A stretch of 64,000 bases of DNA from Cladorhizidae sp. MBARI D1340-BT2 (Eukaryota > Porifera > Demospongiae > Poecilosclerida > Cladorhizidae), in assembly GCA_028752905.1 (NCBI GenBank), contig JAQNBH010000048.1, positions 186,001-250,000 on the forward strand, read 5' to 3'. The notes beneath the pieces were generated by a model. It did not search any database and had not been told where the DNA came from. It worked only from the letters and a program-made list of their open reading frames with translations. The position numbers were made by a program, and so were the translations under genes. Positions 37,148 to 50,763 of the stretch are shown one piece after another. The stretch's first letter is position 1; each line of letters opens with the position of its first letter.

Positions 37148-38055
37148 ATCAAGTAAGAGTACAATTCATAACTGCCCTAATTAACAAGACCAAAGTCCCA
37201 GATTTTGTCAACTGATAGAGAAGGCCCTTATCTGCAACATGTCAACAGATTATCAATAAATGTAGTGGTTTTTCACTGGCAGGCCACCGCTTTGGCAACT
37301 GGAAAACGCCAGGAAAGATCGCAAACCTTACCACTTCAAATCACCATAACTTGCTAATACTTAGAGTACTCAAAATTTTGGCACATACAAAAGACAGATA
37401 ATTAGAAGGGCTATCCGGTGATATAAAAATTATCTTTTTTGGGTAAAGTATAGAAAAGTTATGAGCTTTACGGCAAAATAACAAGATTTTGGGGGGGGAA
37501 ATGAGAAACATATAGACCAAATTAGGGCAAATATCAAGATAGAGAACACACAATGAAACCTATCATTCGAATCATATCAAGTCCATTACAGTGAAGTGTG
37601 CAGAATATTATGGATGTTTGATATCAACAGAGAGCACAGGGAGAGACCTATCTTAATAGCTATATATCAAGTTTATACAGTGAAGTGTGGAGAATCTATG
37701 AAGCTAACCTGTTTAGCATCAAGATAGAGAACACATAGAGAAACCTATCTTGTGATTCTATGTATGCAGAATATACGGATGTTTGGTATCAAGAGAGAGA
37801 ACAGAGAGAGGCCTACCTTTAGAGTGATATATCAAGTCTATTCAGTGAAGTGTGGAGAATCTATGAAGCTAACATGTTTAGCTCAAGATAGAGAACACTG
37901 AGAGATACCTATCTTGCAAGTCCATTACAGTGAAGTGTGCAGAATATATGGATGTTTGGTATCAAGAGAGAGCACTTAGAGAGTCCTATCTTAATAGCTA
38001 TACATCAAGTCTATTCAGTGAAGTGTGGATAATCTACGAAGCTAACATGTTTAGC
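37148..38055 (+). repeat. Unit 39, 908 bp, AAGTATAG type
   Basis: AAGTATAG, T4G8A3, with GGCACATAC (G to A) shared only with unit 66. Body TG. Confidence 0.95.
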
Positions 38056-38963
38056 ATCAAGTAAGAGTACAATTCATAACTGCCCTAATTAACAAGACCA
38101 AAGTCCCAGATTTTGTCAACTGATAGAGAAGGCCCTTATCTGCAACATGTCAACAGATTATCAATAAATGTAGTGGTTTTTCACTGGCAGGCCACCGCTT
38201 TGGCAACTGGAAAACGCCAGGAAAGATCACAAACCTTACCACTTCAAATCACCATAACTTGCTAATACTTGGAGTACTCAAACTTTTGGCACGTACAAAA
38301 GACAGATAATTAGAAGGGCTATCCGGTGATATAAAAATTATCTTTTTTGGGTAAAGTGTAGCAAAGTTATGAGCTTTACGGCAAAATAACAAGATTTTTG
38401 GGGGGAAAATGAGAAACATATAGACCAAATTAGGGCAAATATCAAGATAGAGAACACACAATGAAACCTATCATTCCAATCATATCAAGTCCATTACAGT
38501 GAAGTGTGCAGAATATTATGGATGTTTGATATCAACAGAGAGCACAGGGAGAGACCTATCTTAATAGCTATATATCAAGTTTATACAGTGAAGTGTGGAG
38601 AATCTATGAAGCTAACCTGTTTAGCATCAAGATAGAGAACACATAGAGAAACCTATCTTGTGATTCTATGTATGCAGAATATACGGATGTTTGGTATCAA
38701 GAGAGAGAACAGAGAGAGGCCTACCTTTAGAGCGATATATCAAGTCTATTCAGTGAAGTGTGGAGAATCTATGAAGCTAACATGTTTAGCTCAAGATAGA
38801 GAACACTGAGAGATACCTATCTTGCAAGTCCATTACAGTGAAGTGTGCAGAATATATGGATGTTTGGTATCAAGAGAGAGCACTTAGAGAGTCCTATCTT
38901 AATAGCTATACATCAAGTCTATTCAGTGAAGTGTGGATAATCTACGAAGCTAACATGTTTAGC
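38056..38963 (+). repeat. Unit 40, 908 bp, ACTTGGAG type
   Basis: CAAACTTTTGG, T5G6A4, private CATTCCAATC in A1. Body CG but ends CATGTTT. Confidence 0.95.
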
Positions 38964-39871
38964 ATCAAGTAAGAGTACAATTCATAACTGCCCTAATTAA
39001 CAAGACCAAAGTCCCAGATTTTGTCAACTGATAGAGAAGGCCCTTATCTGCAACATGTCAACAGATTATCAATAAATGTAGTGGTTTTTCACTGGCAGGC
39101 CACCGCTTTGGCAACTGGAAAACGCCAGGAAAGATCACAAACCTTACCACTTCAAATCACCATAACTTGCTAATACTTGGAGTACTCAAACTTTTGGCAC
39201 GTACAAAAGACAGATAATTAGAAGGGCTATCCGGTGATATAAAAATTATCTTTTTGGGGTAAAGTGTAGCAAAGTTATGAGCTTTACGGCAAAATAACAA
39301 GATTTTTGGGGGGAAAATGAGAAACATATAGACCAAATTAGGGCAAATATCAAGATAGAGAACACACAATGAAACCTATCATTCGAATCATATCAAGTCC
39401 ATTACAGTGAAGTGTGCAGAATATTATGGATGTTTGATATCAACAGAGAGCACAGGGAGAGACCTATCTTAATAGCTATATATCAAGTTTATACAGTGAA
39501 GTGTGGAGAATCTATGAAGCTAACCTGTTTAGCATCAAGATAGAGAACACATAGAGAAACCTATCTTGTGATTCTATGTATGCAGAATATACGGATGTTT
39601 GGTATCAAGAGAGAGAACAGAGAGAGGCCTACCTTTAGAGCGATATATCAAGTCTATTCAGTGAAGTGTGGAGAATCTATGAAGCTAACATGTTTAGCTC
39701 AAGATAGAGAACACTGAGAGATACCTATCTTGCAAGTCCATTACAGTGAAGTGTGCAGAATATATGGATGTTTGGTATCAAGAGAGAGCACTTAGAGAGT
39801 CCTATCTTAATAGCTATACATCAAGTCTATTCAGTGAAGTGTGGATAATCTACGAAGCTAACATGTCTAGC
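38964..39871 (+). repeat. Unit 41, 908 bp, ACTTGGAG type
   Basis: CAAACTTTTGG with tract 1 T5G4 and T5G6A4. Body CG, CATGTCT. Confidence 0.95.
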
Positions 39872-40779
39872 ATCAAGTAAGAGTACAATTCATAACTGCC
39901 CTAATTAACAAGACCAAAGTCCCAGATTTTGTCAACTGATAGAGAAGGCCCTTATCTGCAACATGTCAACAGATTATCAATAAATGTAGTGGTTTTTCAC
40001 TGGCAGGCCACCGCTTTGGCAACTGGAAAACGCCAGGAAAGATCGCAAACCTTACCACTTCAAATCACCATAACTTGCTAATACTTAGAGTACTCAAAAT
40101 TTTGGCACGTACAAAAGACAGATAATTAGAAGGGCTATCCGGTGATATAAAAATTATCTTTTTTGGGTAAAGTATAGAAAAGTTATGAGCTTTACGGCAA
40201 AATAACAAGATTTTGGGGGGGAAAATGAGAAACATATAGACCAAATTAGGGCAAATATCAAGATAGAGAACACACAATGAAACCTATCATTCGAATCATA
40301 TCAAGTCCATTACAGTGAAGTGTGCAGAATATTATGGATGTTTGATATCAACAGAGAGCACAGGGAGAGACCTATCTTAATAGCTATATATCAAGTTTAT
40401 ACAGTGAAGTGTGGAGAATCTATGAAGCTAACCTGTTTAGCATCAAGATAGAGAACACATAGAGAAACCTATCTTGTGATTCTATGTATGCAGAATATAC
40501 GGATGTTTGGTATCAAGAGAGAGAACAGAGAGAGGCCTACCTTTAGAGTGATATATCAAGTCTATTCAGTGAAGTGTGGAGAATCTATGAAGCTAACATG
40601 TTTAGCTCAAGATAGAGAACACTGAGAGATACCTATCTTGCAAGTCCATTACAGTGAAGTGTGCAGAATATATGGATGTTTGGTATCAAGAGAGAGCACT
40701 TAGAGAGTCCTATCTTAATAGCTATACATCAAGTCTATTCAGTGAAGTGTGGATAATCTACGAAGCTAACATGTTTAGC
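39872..40779 (+). repeat. Unit 42, 908 bp, AAGTATAG type
   Basis: AAGTATAG with tract 2 T4G7A4. Body TG, CATGTTT. Confidence 0.95.
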
Positions 40780-41686
40780 ATCAAGTAAGAGTACAATTCA
40801 TAACTGCCCTAATTAACAAGACCAAAGTCCCAGATTTTGTCAACTGATAGAGAAGGCCCTTATCTGCAACATGTCAACAGATTATCAATAAATGTAGTGG
40901 TTTTTCACTGGCAGGCCACCGCTTTGGCAACTGGAAAACGCCAGGAAAGATCACAAACCTTACCACTTCAAATCACCATAACTTGCTAATACTTGGAGTA
41001 CTCAAACTTTTGGCACGTACAAAAGACAGATAATTAGAAGGGCTATCCGGTGATATAAAAATTATCTTTTTTGGGTAAAGTGTAGCAAAGTTATGAGCTT
41101 TACGGCAAAATAACAAGATTTTTGAGGGGGAAATGAGAAACATATAGACCAAATTAGGGCAAATATCAAGATAGAGAACACACAATGAAACCTATCATTC
41201 GAATCATATCAAGTCCATTACAGTGAAGTGTGCAGAATATTATGGATGTTTGATATCAACAGAGAGCACAGGGAGAGACCTATCTTAATAGCTATATATC
41301 AAGTTTATACAGTGAAGTGTGGAGAATCTATGAAGCTAACCTGTTTAGCATCAAGATAGAGAACACATAGAGAAACCTATCTTGTGATTCTATGTATGCA
41401 GAATATACGGATGTTTGGATCAAGAGAGAGAACAGAGAGAGGCCTACCTTTAGAGCGATATATCAAGTCTATTCAGTGAAGTGTGGAGAATCTATGAAGC
41501 TAACATGTTTAGCTCAAGATAGAGAACACTGAGAGATACCTATCTTGCAAGTCCATTACAGTGAAGTGTGCAGAATATATGGATGTTTGGTATCAAGAGA
41601 GAGCACTTAGAGAGTCCTATCTTAATAGCTATACATCAAGTCTATTCAGTGAAGTGTGGATAATCTACGAAGCTAACATGTCTAGC
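40780..41686 (+). repeat. Unit 43, 907 bp, ACTTGGAG type with T deletion
   Basis: Tract 2 is T5 G A G5 A3. One T is missing at the B1-B2 junction (GTTTGGATCAAG, 41414-41425). Body CG, CATGTCT. Confidence 0.95.
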
Positions 41687-42594
41687 ATCAAGTAAGAGTA
41701 CAATTCATAACTGCCCTAATTAACAAGACCAAAGTCCCAGATTTTGTCAACTGATAGAGAAGGCCCTTATCTGCAACATGTCAACAGATTATCAATAAAT
41801 GTAGTGGTTTTTCACTGGCAGGCCACCGCTTTGGCAACTGGAAAACGCCAGGAAAGATCGCAAACCTTACCACTTCAAATCACCATAACTTGCTAATACT
41901 TAGAGTACTCAAAATTTTGGCACGTACAAAAGACAGATAATTAGAAGGGCTATCCGGTGATATAAAAATTATCTTTTTTGGGTAAAGTATAGAAAAGTTA
42001 TGAGCTTTACGGCAAAATAACAAGATTTTGGGGGGGAAAATGAGAAACATATAGACCAAATTAGGGCAAATATCAAGATAGAGAACACACAATGAAACCT
42101 ATCATTCGAATCATATCAAGTCCATTACAGTGAAGTGTGCAGAATATTATGGATGTTTGATATCAACAGAGAGCACAGGGAGAGACCTATCTTAATAGCT
42201 ATATATCAAGTTTATACAGTGAAGTGTGGAGAATCTATGAAGCTAACCTGTTTAGCATCAAGATAGAGAACACATAGAGAAACCTATCTTGTGATTCTAT
42301 GTATGCAGAATATACGGATGTTTGGTATCAAGAGAGAGAACAGAGAGAGGCCTACCTTTAGAGCGATATATCAAGTCTATTCAGTGAAGTGTGGAGAATC
42401 TATGAAGCTAACATGTTTAGCTCAAGATAGAGAACACTGAGAGATACCTATCTTGCAAGTCCATTACAGTGAAGTGTGCAGAATATATGGATGTTTGGTA
42501 TCAAGAGAGAGCACTTAGAGAGTCCTATCTTAATAGCTATACATCAAGTCTATTCAGTGAAGTGTGGATAATCTACGAAGCTAACATGTCTAGC
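41687..42594 (+). repeat. Unit 44, 908 bp, AAGTATAG type
   Basis: AAGTATAG, T4G7A4, body CG, CATGTCT. Follows the T-deleted unit, as units 47 and 49 do. Confidence 0.95.
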
Positions 42595-43502
42595 ATCAAG
42601 TAAGAGTACAATTCATAACTGCCCTAATTAACAAGACCAAAGTCCCAGATTTTGTCAACTGATAGAGAAGGCCCTTATCTGCAACATGTCAACAGATTAT
42701 CAATAAATGTAGTGGTTTTTCACTGGCAGGCCACCGCTTTGGCAACTGGAAAACGCCAGGAAAGATCGCAAACCTTACCACTTCAAATCACCATAACTTG
42801 CTAATACTTAGAGTACTCAAAATTTTGGCACGTACAAAAGACAGATAATTAGAAGGGCTATCCGGTGATATAAAAATTATCTTTTTTTGGTAAAGTATAG
42901 AAAAGTTATGAGCTTTACGGCAAAATAACAAGATTTTGGGGGGGGAAATGAGAAACATATAGACCAAATTAGGGCAAATATCAAGATAGAGAACACACAA
43001 TGAAACCTATCATTCGAATCATATCAAGTCCATTACAGTGAAGTGTGCAGAATATTATGGATGTTTGATATCAACAGAGAGCACAGGGAGAGACCTATCT
43101 TAATAGCTATATATCAAGTTTATACAGTGAAGTGTGGAGAATCTATGAAGCTAACCTGTTTAGCATCAAGATAGAGAACACATAGAGAAACCTATCTTGT
43201 GATTCTATGTATGCAGAATATACGGATGTTTGGTATCAAGAGAGAGAACAGAGAGAGGCCTACCTTTAGAGTGATATATCAAGTCTATTCAGTGAAGTGT
43301 GGAGAATCTATGAAGCTAACATGTTTAGCTCAAGATAGAGAACACTGAGAGATACCTATCTTGCAAGTCCATTACAGTGAAGTGTGCAGAATATATGGAT
43401 GTTTGGTATCAAGAGAGAGCACTTAGAGAGTCCTATCTTAATAGCTATACATCAAGTCTATTCAGTGAAGTGTGGATAATCTACGAAGCTAACATGTTTA
43501 GC
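42595..43502 (+). repeat. Unit 45, 908 bp, AAGTATAG type
   Basis: Tract 1 is T7G2, the only such case; T4G8A3; body TG. Confidence 0.95.
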
Positions 43503-44409
43503 ATCAAGTAAGAGTACAATTCATAACTGCCCTAATTAACAAGACCAAAGTCCCAGATTTTGTCAACTGATAGAGAAGGCCCTTATCTGCAACATGTCAA
43601 CAGATTATCAATAAATGTAGTGGTTTTTCACTGGCAGGCCACCGCTTTGGCAACTGGAAAACGCCAGGAAAGATCACAAACCTTACCACTTCAAATCACC
43701 ATAACTTGCTAATACTTGGAGTACTCAAACTTTTGGCACGTACAAAAGACAGATAATTAGAAGGGCTATCCGGTGATATAAAAATTATCTTTTTTGGGTA
43801 AAGTGTAGCAAAGTTATGAGCTTTACGGCAAAATAACAAGATTTTTGGGGGGAAAATGAGAAACATATAGACCAAATTAGGGCAAATATCAAGATAGAGA
43901 ACACACAATGAAACCTATCATTCGAATCATATCAAGTCCATTACAGTGAAGTGTGCAGAATATTATGGATGTTTGATATCAACAGAGAGCACAGGGAGAG
44001 ACCTATCTTAATAGCTATATATCAAGTTTATACAGTGAAGTGTGGAGAATCTATGAAGCTAACCTGTTTAGCATCAAGATAGAGAACACATAGAGAAACC
44101 TATCTTGTGATTCTATGTATGCAGAATATACGGATGTTTGGATCAAGAGAGAGAACAGAGAGAGGCCTACCTTTAGAGCGATATATCAAGTCTATTCAGT
44201 GAAGTGTGGAGAATCTATGAAGCTAACATGTTTAGCTCAAGATAGAGAACACTGAGAGATACCTATCTTGCAAGTCCATTACAGTGAAGTGTGCAGAATA
44301 TATGGATGTTTGGTATCAAGAGAGAGCACTTAGAGAGTCCTATCTTAATAGCTATACATCAAGTCTATTCAGTGAAGTGTGGATAATCTACGAAGCTAAC
44401 ATGTCTAGC
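43503..44409 (+). repeat. Unit 46, 907 bp, ACTTGGAG type with T deletion
   Basis: T5G6A4, the same T deletion at the B1-B2 junction (44136-44147). Body CG, CATGTCT. Confidence 0.95.
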
Positions 44410-45317
44410 ATCAAGTAAGAGTACAATTCATAACTGCCCTAATTAACAAGACCAAAGTCCCAGATTTTGTCAACTGATAGAGAAGGCCCTTATCTGCAAC
44501 ATGTCAACAGATTATCAATAAATGTAGTGGTTTTTCACTGGCAGGCCACCGCTTTGGCAACTGGAAAACGCCAGGAAAGATCGCAAACCTTACCACTTCA
44601 AATCACCATAACTTGCTAATACTTAGAGTACTCAAAATTTTGGCACGTACAAAAGACAGATAATTAGAAGGGCTATCCGGTGATATAAAAATTATCTTTT
44701 TTGGGTAAAGTATAGAAAAGTTATGAGCTTTACGGCAAAATAACAAGATTTTGGGGGGGGAAATGAGAAACATATAGACCAAATTAGGGCAAATATCAAG
44801 ATAGAGAACACACAATGAAACCTATCATTCGAATCATATCAAGTCCATTACAGTGAAGTGTGCAGAATATTATGTATGTTTGATATCAACAGAGAGCACA
44901 GGGAGAGACCTATCTTAATAGCTATATATCAAGTTTATACAGTGAAGTGTGGAGAATCTATGAAGCTAACCTGTTTAGCATCAAGATAGAGAACACATAG
45001 AGAAACCTATCTTGTGATTCTATGTATGCAGAATATACGGATGTTTGGTATCAAGAGAGAGAACAGAGAGAGGCCTACCTTTAGAGCTATATATCAAGTC
45101 TATTCAGTGAAGTGTGGAGAATCTATGAAGCTAACATATTTAGCTCAAGATAGAGAACACTGAGAGATACCTATCTTGCAAGTCCATTACAGTGAAGTGT
45201 GCAGAATATATGGATGTTTGGTATCAAGAGTGAGCACTTAGAGAGTCCTATCTTAATAGCTATACATCAAGTCTATTCAGTGAAGTGTGGCTAATCTACG
45301 AAGCTAACATGTTTAGC
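44410..45317 (+). repeat. Unit 47, 908 bp, AAGTATAG type
   Basis: AAGTATAG, T4G8A3, ATTATGTATG in A1. Body CT, CATATTTA, GAGTGAG, GGCTAATC, very like unit 32. Confidence 0.95.
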
Positions 45318-46224
45318 ATCAAGTAAGAGTACAATTCATAACTGCCCTAATTAACAAGACCAAAGTCCCAGATTTTGTCAACTGATAGAGAAGGCCCTTA
45401 TCTGCAACATGTCAACAGATTATCAATAAATGTAGTGGTTTTTCACTGGCAGGCCACCGCTTTGGCAACTGGAAAACGCCAGGAAAGATCACAAACCTTA
45501 CCACTTCAAATCACCATAACTTGCTAATACTTGGAGTACTCAAACTTTTGGCACGTACAAAAGACAGATAATTAGAAGGGCTATCCGGTGATATAAAAAT
45601 TATCTTTTTTGGGTAAAGTGTAGCAAAGTTATGAGCTTTACGGCAAAATAACAAGATTTTTGGGGGGAAAATGAGAAACATATAGACCAAATTAGGGCAA
45701 ATATCAAGATAGAGAACACACAATGAAACCTATCATTCGAATCATATCAAGTCCATTACAGTGAAGTGTGCAGAATATTATGGATGTTTGATATCAACAG
45801 AGAGCACAGGGAGAGACCTATCTTAATAGCTATATATCAAGTTTATACAGTGAAGTGTGGAGAATCTATGAAGCTAACCTGTTTAGCATCAAGATAGAGA
45901 ACACATAGAGAAACCTATCTTGTGATTCTATGTATGCAGAATATACGGATGTTTGGATCAAGAGAGAGAACAGAGAGAGGCCTACCTTTAGAGCGATATA
46001 TCAAGTCTATTCAGTGAAGTGTGGAGAATCTATGAAGCTAACATGTTTAGCTCAAGATAGAGAACACTGAGAGATACCTATCTTGCAAGTCCATTACAGT
46101 GAAGTGTGCAGAATATATGGATGTTTGGTATCAAGAGAGAGCACTTAGAGAGTCCTATCTTAATAGCTATACATCAAGTCTATTCAGTGAAGTGTGGATA
46201 ATCTACGAAGCTAACATGTCTAGC
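45318..46224 (+). repeat. Unit 48, 907 bp, ACTTGGAG type with T deletion
   Basis: Third copy of the T deletion (45951-45962). T5G6A4, CG, CATGTCT. Confidence 0.95.
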
Positions 46225-47132
46225 ATCAAGTAAGAGTACAATTCATAACTGCCCTAATTAACAAGACCAAAGTCCCAGATTTTGTCAACTGATAGAGAAG
46301 GCCCTTATCTGCAACATGTCAACAGATTATCAATAAATGTAGTGGTTTTTCACTGGCAGGCCACCGCTTTGGCAACTGGAAAACGCCAGGAAAGATCGCA
46401 AACCTTACCACTTCAAATCACCATAACTTGCTAATACTTAGAGTACTCAAAATTTTGGCACGTACAAAAGACAGATAATTAGAAGGGCTATCCGGTGATA
46501 TAAAAATTATCTTTTTTGGGTAAAGTATAGAAAAGTTATGAGCTTTACGGCAAAATAACAAGATTTTGGGGGGGAAAATGAGAAACATATAGACCAAATT
46601 AGGGCAAATATCAAGATAGAGAACACACAATGAAACCTATCATTCGAATCATATCAAGTCCATTACAGTGAAGTGTGCAGAATATTATGGATGTTTGATA
46701 TCAACAGAGAGCACAGGGAGAGACCTATCTTAATAGCTATATATCAAGTTTATACAGTGAAGTGTGGAGAATCTATGAAGCTAACCTGTTTAGCATCAAG
46801 ATAGAGAACACATAGAGAAACCTATCTTGTGATTCTATGTATGCAGAATATACGGATGTTTGGTATCAAGAGAGAGAACAGAGAGAGGCCTACCTTTAGA
46901 GCGATATATCAAGTCTATTCAGTGAAGTGTGGAGAATCTATGAAGCTAACATGTTTAGCTCAAGATAGAGAACACTGAGAGATACCTATCTTGCAAGTCC
47001 ATTACAGTGAAGTGTGCAGAATATATGGATGTTTGGTATCAAGAGAGAGCACTTAGAGAGTCCTATCTTAATAGCTATACATCAAGTCTATTCAGTGAAG
47101 TGTGGATAATCTACGAAGCTAACATGTCTAGC
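46225..47132 (+). repeat. Unit 49, 908 bp, AAGTATAG type
   Basis: Same alleles as unit 44 (T4G7A4, CG, CATGTCT). Confidence 0.95.
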
Positions 47133-48040
47133 ATCAAGTAAGAGTACAATTCATAACTGCCCTAATTAACAAGACCAAAGTCCCAGATTTTGTCAACTGA
47201 TAGAGAAGGCCCTTATCTGCAACATGTCAACAGATTATCAATAAATGTAGTGGTTTTTCACTGGCAGGCCACCGCTTTGGCAACTGGAAAACGCCAGGAA
47301 AGATCGCAAACCTTACCACTTCAAATCACCATAACTTGCTAATACTTAGAGTACTCAAAATTTTGGCACGTACAAAAGACAGATAATTAGAAGGGCTATC
47401 CGGTGATATAAAAATTATCTTTTTTGGGTAAAGTATAGAAAAGTTATGAGCTTTACGGCAAAATAACAAGATTTTGGGGGGGGAAATGAGAAACATATAG
47501 ACCAAATTAGGGCAAATATCAAGATAGAGAACACACAATGAAACCTATCATTCGAATCATATCAAGTCCATTACAGTGAAGTGTGCAGAATATTATGGAT
47601 GTTTGATATCAACAGAGAGCACAGGGAGAGACCTATCTTAATAGCTATATATCAAGTTTATACAGTGAAGTGTGGAGAATCTATGAAGCTAACCTGTTTA
47701 GCATCAAGATAGAGAACACATAGAGAAACCTATCTTGTGATTCTATGTATGCAGAATATACGGATGTTTGGTATCAAGAGAGAGAACAGAGAGAGGCCTA
47801 CCTTTAGAGTGATATATCAAGTCTATTCAGTGAAGTGTGGAGAATCTATGAAGCTAACATGTTTAGCTCAAGATAGAGAACACTGAGAGATACCTATCTT
47901 GCAAGTCCATTACAGTGAAGTGTGCAGAATATATGGATGTTTGGTATCAAGAGAGAGCACTTAGAGAGTCCTATCTTAATAGCTATACATCAAGTCTATT
48001 CAGTGAAGTGTGGATAATCTACGAAGCTAACATGTTTAGC
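47133..48040 (+). repeat. Unit 50, 908 bp, AAGTATAG type
   Basis: AAGTATAG, T4G8A3, body TG, CATGTTT. Last AAGTATAG unit; closes zone II. Confidence 0.95.
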
Positions 48041-48948
48041 ATCAAGTAAGAGTACAATTCATAACTGCCCTAATTAACAAGACCAAAGTCCCAGATTTTG
48101 TCAACTGATAGAGAAGGCCCTTATCTGCAACATGTCAACAGATTATCAATAAATGTAGTGGTTTTTCACTGGCAGGCCACCGCTTTGGCAACTGGAAAAC
48201 GCCAGGAAAGATCACAAACCTTACCACTTCAAATCACCATAACTTGCTAATACTTAGAGTACTCAAACTTTTGGCACGTACAAAAGACAGATAATTAGAA
48301 GGGCTATCCGGTGATATAAAAATTATCTTTTTGGGGTAAAGTGTATAAAAGTTATGAGCTTTACGGCAAAATAACAAGATTTTTTGGGGGGAAATGAGAA
48401 ACATATAGACCAAATTAGGGCAAATATCAAGATAGAGAACACACAATGAAACCTATCATTCGAATCATATCAAGTCCATTACAGTGAAGTGTGCAGAATA
48501 TTATGGATGTTTGATATCAACAGAGAGCACAGGGAGAGACCTATCTTAATAGCTATATATCAAGTTTATACAGTGAAGTGTGGAGAATCTATGAAGCTAA
48601 CCTGTTTAGCATCAAGATAGAGAACACATAGAGAAACCTATCTTGTGATTCTATGTATGCAGAATATACGGATGTTTGGTATCAAGAGAGAGAACAGAGA
48701 GAGGCCTACCTTTAGAGCGATATATCAAGTCTATTCAGTGAAGTGTGGAGAATCTATGAAGCTAACATGTTTAGCTCAAGATAGAGAACACTGAGAGATA
48801 CCTATCTTGCAAGTCCATTACAGTGAAGTGTGCAGAATATATGGATGTTTGGTATCAAGAGAGAGCACTTAGAGAGTCCTATCTTAATAGCTATACATCA
48901 AGTCTATTCAGTGAAGTGTGGATAATCTACGAAGCTAACATGTTTAGC
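48041..48948 (+). repeat. Unit 51, 908 bp, GTGTATAAAAG type
   Basis: GATCACAA with ACTTAGAG and CAAACTTTTGG; tract 1 T5G4; GTGTATAAAAG; tract 2 T6G6A3; body CG. Confidence 0.95.
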
Positions 48949-49855
48949 ATCAAGTAAGAGTACAATTCATAACTGCCCTAATTAACAAGACCAAAGTCCC
49001 AGATTTTGTCAACTGATAGAGAAGGCCCTTATCTGCAACATGTCAACAGATTATCAATAAATGTAGTGGTTTTTCACTGGCAGGCCACCGCTTTGGCAAC
49101 TGGAAAACGCCAGGAAAGATCGCAAACCTTACCACTTCAAATCACCATAACTTGCTAATACTTAGAGTACTCAAAATTTTGGCACGTACAAAAGACAGAT
49201 AATTAGAAGGGCTATCCGGTGTTATAAAAATTATCTTTTTGGGGTAAAGTGTAGAAAAGTTATGAGCTTTACGGCAAAATAACAAGATTTTTGGGGGGAA
49301 AATGAGAAACATATAGACCAAATTAGGGCAAATATCAAGATAGAGAACACACAATGAAACCTATCATTCGAATCATATCAAGTCCATTACAGTGAAGTGT
49401 GCAGAATATTATGGATGTTTGATATCAACAGAGAGCACAGGGAGAGACCTATCTTAATAGCTATATATCAAGTTTATACAGTGAAGTGTGGAGAATCTAT
49501 GAAGCTAACCTGTTTAGCATCAAGATAGAGAACACATAGAGAAACCTATCTTGTGATTCTATGTATGCAGAATATACGGATGTTTGGTATCAAGAGAGAG
49601 AACAGAGAGAGCCTACCTTTAGAGCGATATATCAAGTCTATTCAGTGAAGTGTGGAGAATCTATGAAGCTAACATGTTTAGCTCAAGATAGAGAACACTG
49701 AGAGATACCTATCTTGCAAGTCCATTACAGTGAAGTGTGCAGAATATATGGATGTTTGGTATCAAGAGAGAGCACTTAGAGAGTCCTATCTGAATAGCTA
49801 TACATCAAGTCTATTCAGTGAAGTGTGGATAATCTACGAAGCTAACATGTTTAGC
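48949..49855 (+). repeat. Unit 52, 907 bp, GTGTTAT type with G deletion
   Basis: CCGGTGTTAT, tract 1 T5G4, T5G6A4. One G missing in B2 (GAGAGAGCCTACC near 49603-49615). Private TATCTGAATAGC in C2. Body CG. Confidence 0.95.
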
Positions 49856-50763
49856 ATCAAGTAAGAGTACAATTCATAACTGCCCTAATTAACAAGACCA
49901 AAGTCCCAGATTTTGTCAACTGATAGAGAAGGCCCTTATCTGCAACATGTCAACAGATTATCAATAAATGTAGTGGTTTTTCACTGGCAGGCCACCGCTT
50001 TGGCAACTGGAAAACGCCAGGAAAGATCGCAAACCTTACCACTTCAAATCACCATAACTTGCTAATACTTAGAGTACTCAAAATTTTGGCACGTACAAAA
50101 GACAGATAATTAGAAGGGCTATCCGGTGTTATAAAAATTATCTTTTTGGGGTAAAGTGTAGAAAAGTTATGAGCTTTACGGCAAAATAACAAGATTTTTG
50201 GGGGGAAAATGAGAAACATATAGACCAAATTAGGGCAAATATCAAGATAGAGAACACACAATGAAACCTATCATTCGAATCATATCAAGTCCATTACAGT
50301 GAAGTGTGCAGAATATTATGGATGTTTGATATCAACAGAGAGCACAGGGAGAGACCTATCTTAATAGCTATATATCAAGTTTATACAGTGAAGTGTGGAG
50401 AATCTATGAAGCTAACCTGTTTAGCATCAAGATAGAGAACACATAGAGAAACCTATCTTGTGATTCTATGTATGCAGAATATACGGATGTTTGGTATCAA
50501 GAGAGAGAACAGAGAGAGGCCTACCTTTAGAGCGATATATCAAGTCTATTCAGTGAAGTGTGGAGAATCTATGAAGCTAACATGTTTAGCTCAAGATAGA
50601 GAACACTGAGAGATACCTATCTTGCAAGTCCATTACAGTGAAGTGTGCAGAATATATGGATGTTTGGTATCAAGAGAGAGCACTTAGAGAGTCCTATCTT
50701 AATAGCTATACATCAAGTCTATTCAGTGAAGTGTGGATAATCTACGAAGCTAACATGTTTAGC
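49856..50763 (+). repeat. Unit 53, 908 bp, GTGTTAT type
   Basis: CCGGTGTTAT, T5G4, T5G6A4, CG, CATGTTT. Confidence 0.95.

Larger units (their letters stand above)
27160..48040 (+). repeat. Zone II: mixed-subtype region of 23 units
   Basis: Three main U subtypes alternate irregularly: GATCACAA/ACTTGGAG/CAAACTTTTGG units; GATCGCAA units with AAGTATAGAAAAG; and units with CCAGTGAT or close relatives. Bodies are CG with CATGTCT, TG with CATGTTT, or CT with CATATTTA, GAGTGAG and GGCTAATC. No 1246 bp units occur here. Three of the four 907 bp units are in this zone. Confidence 0.85.
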
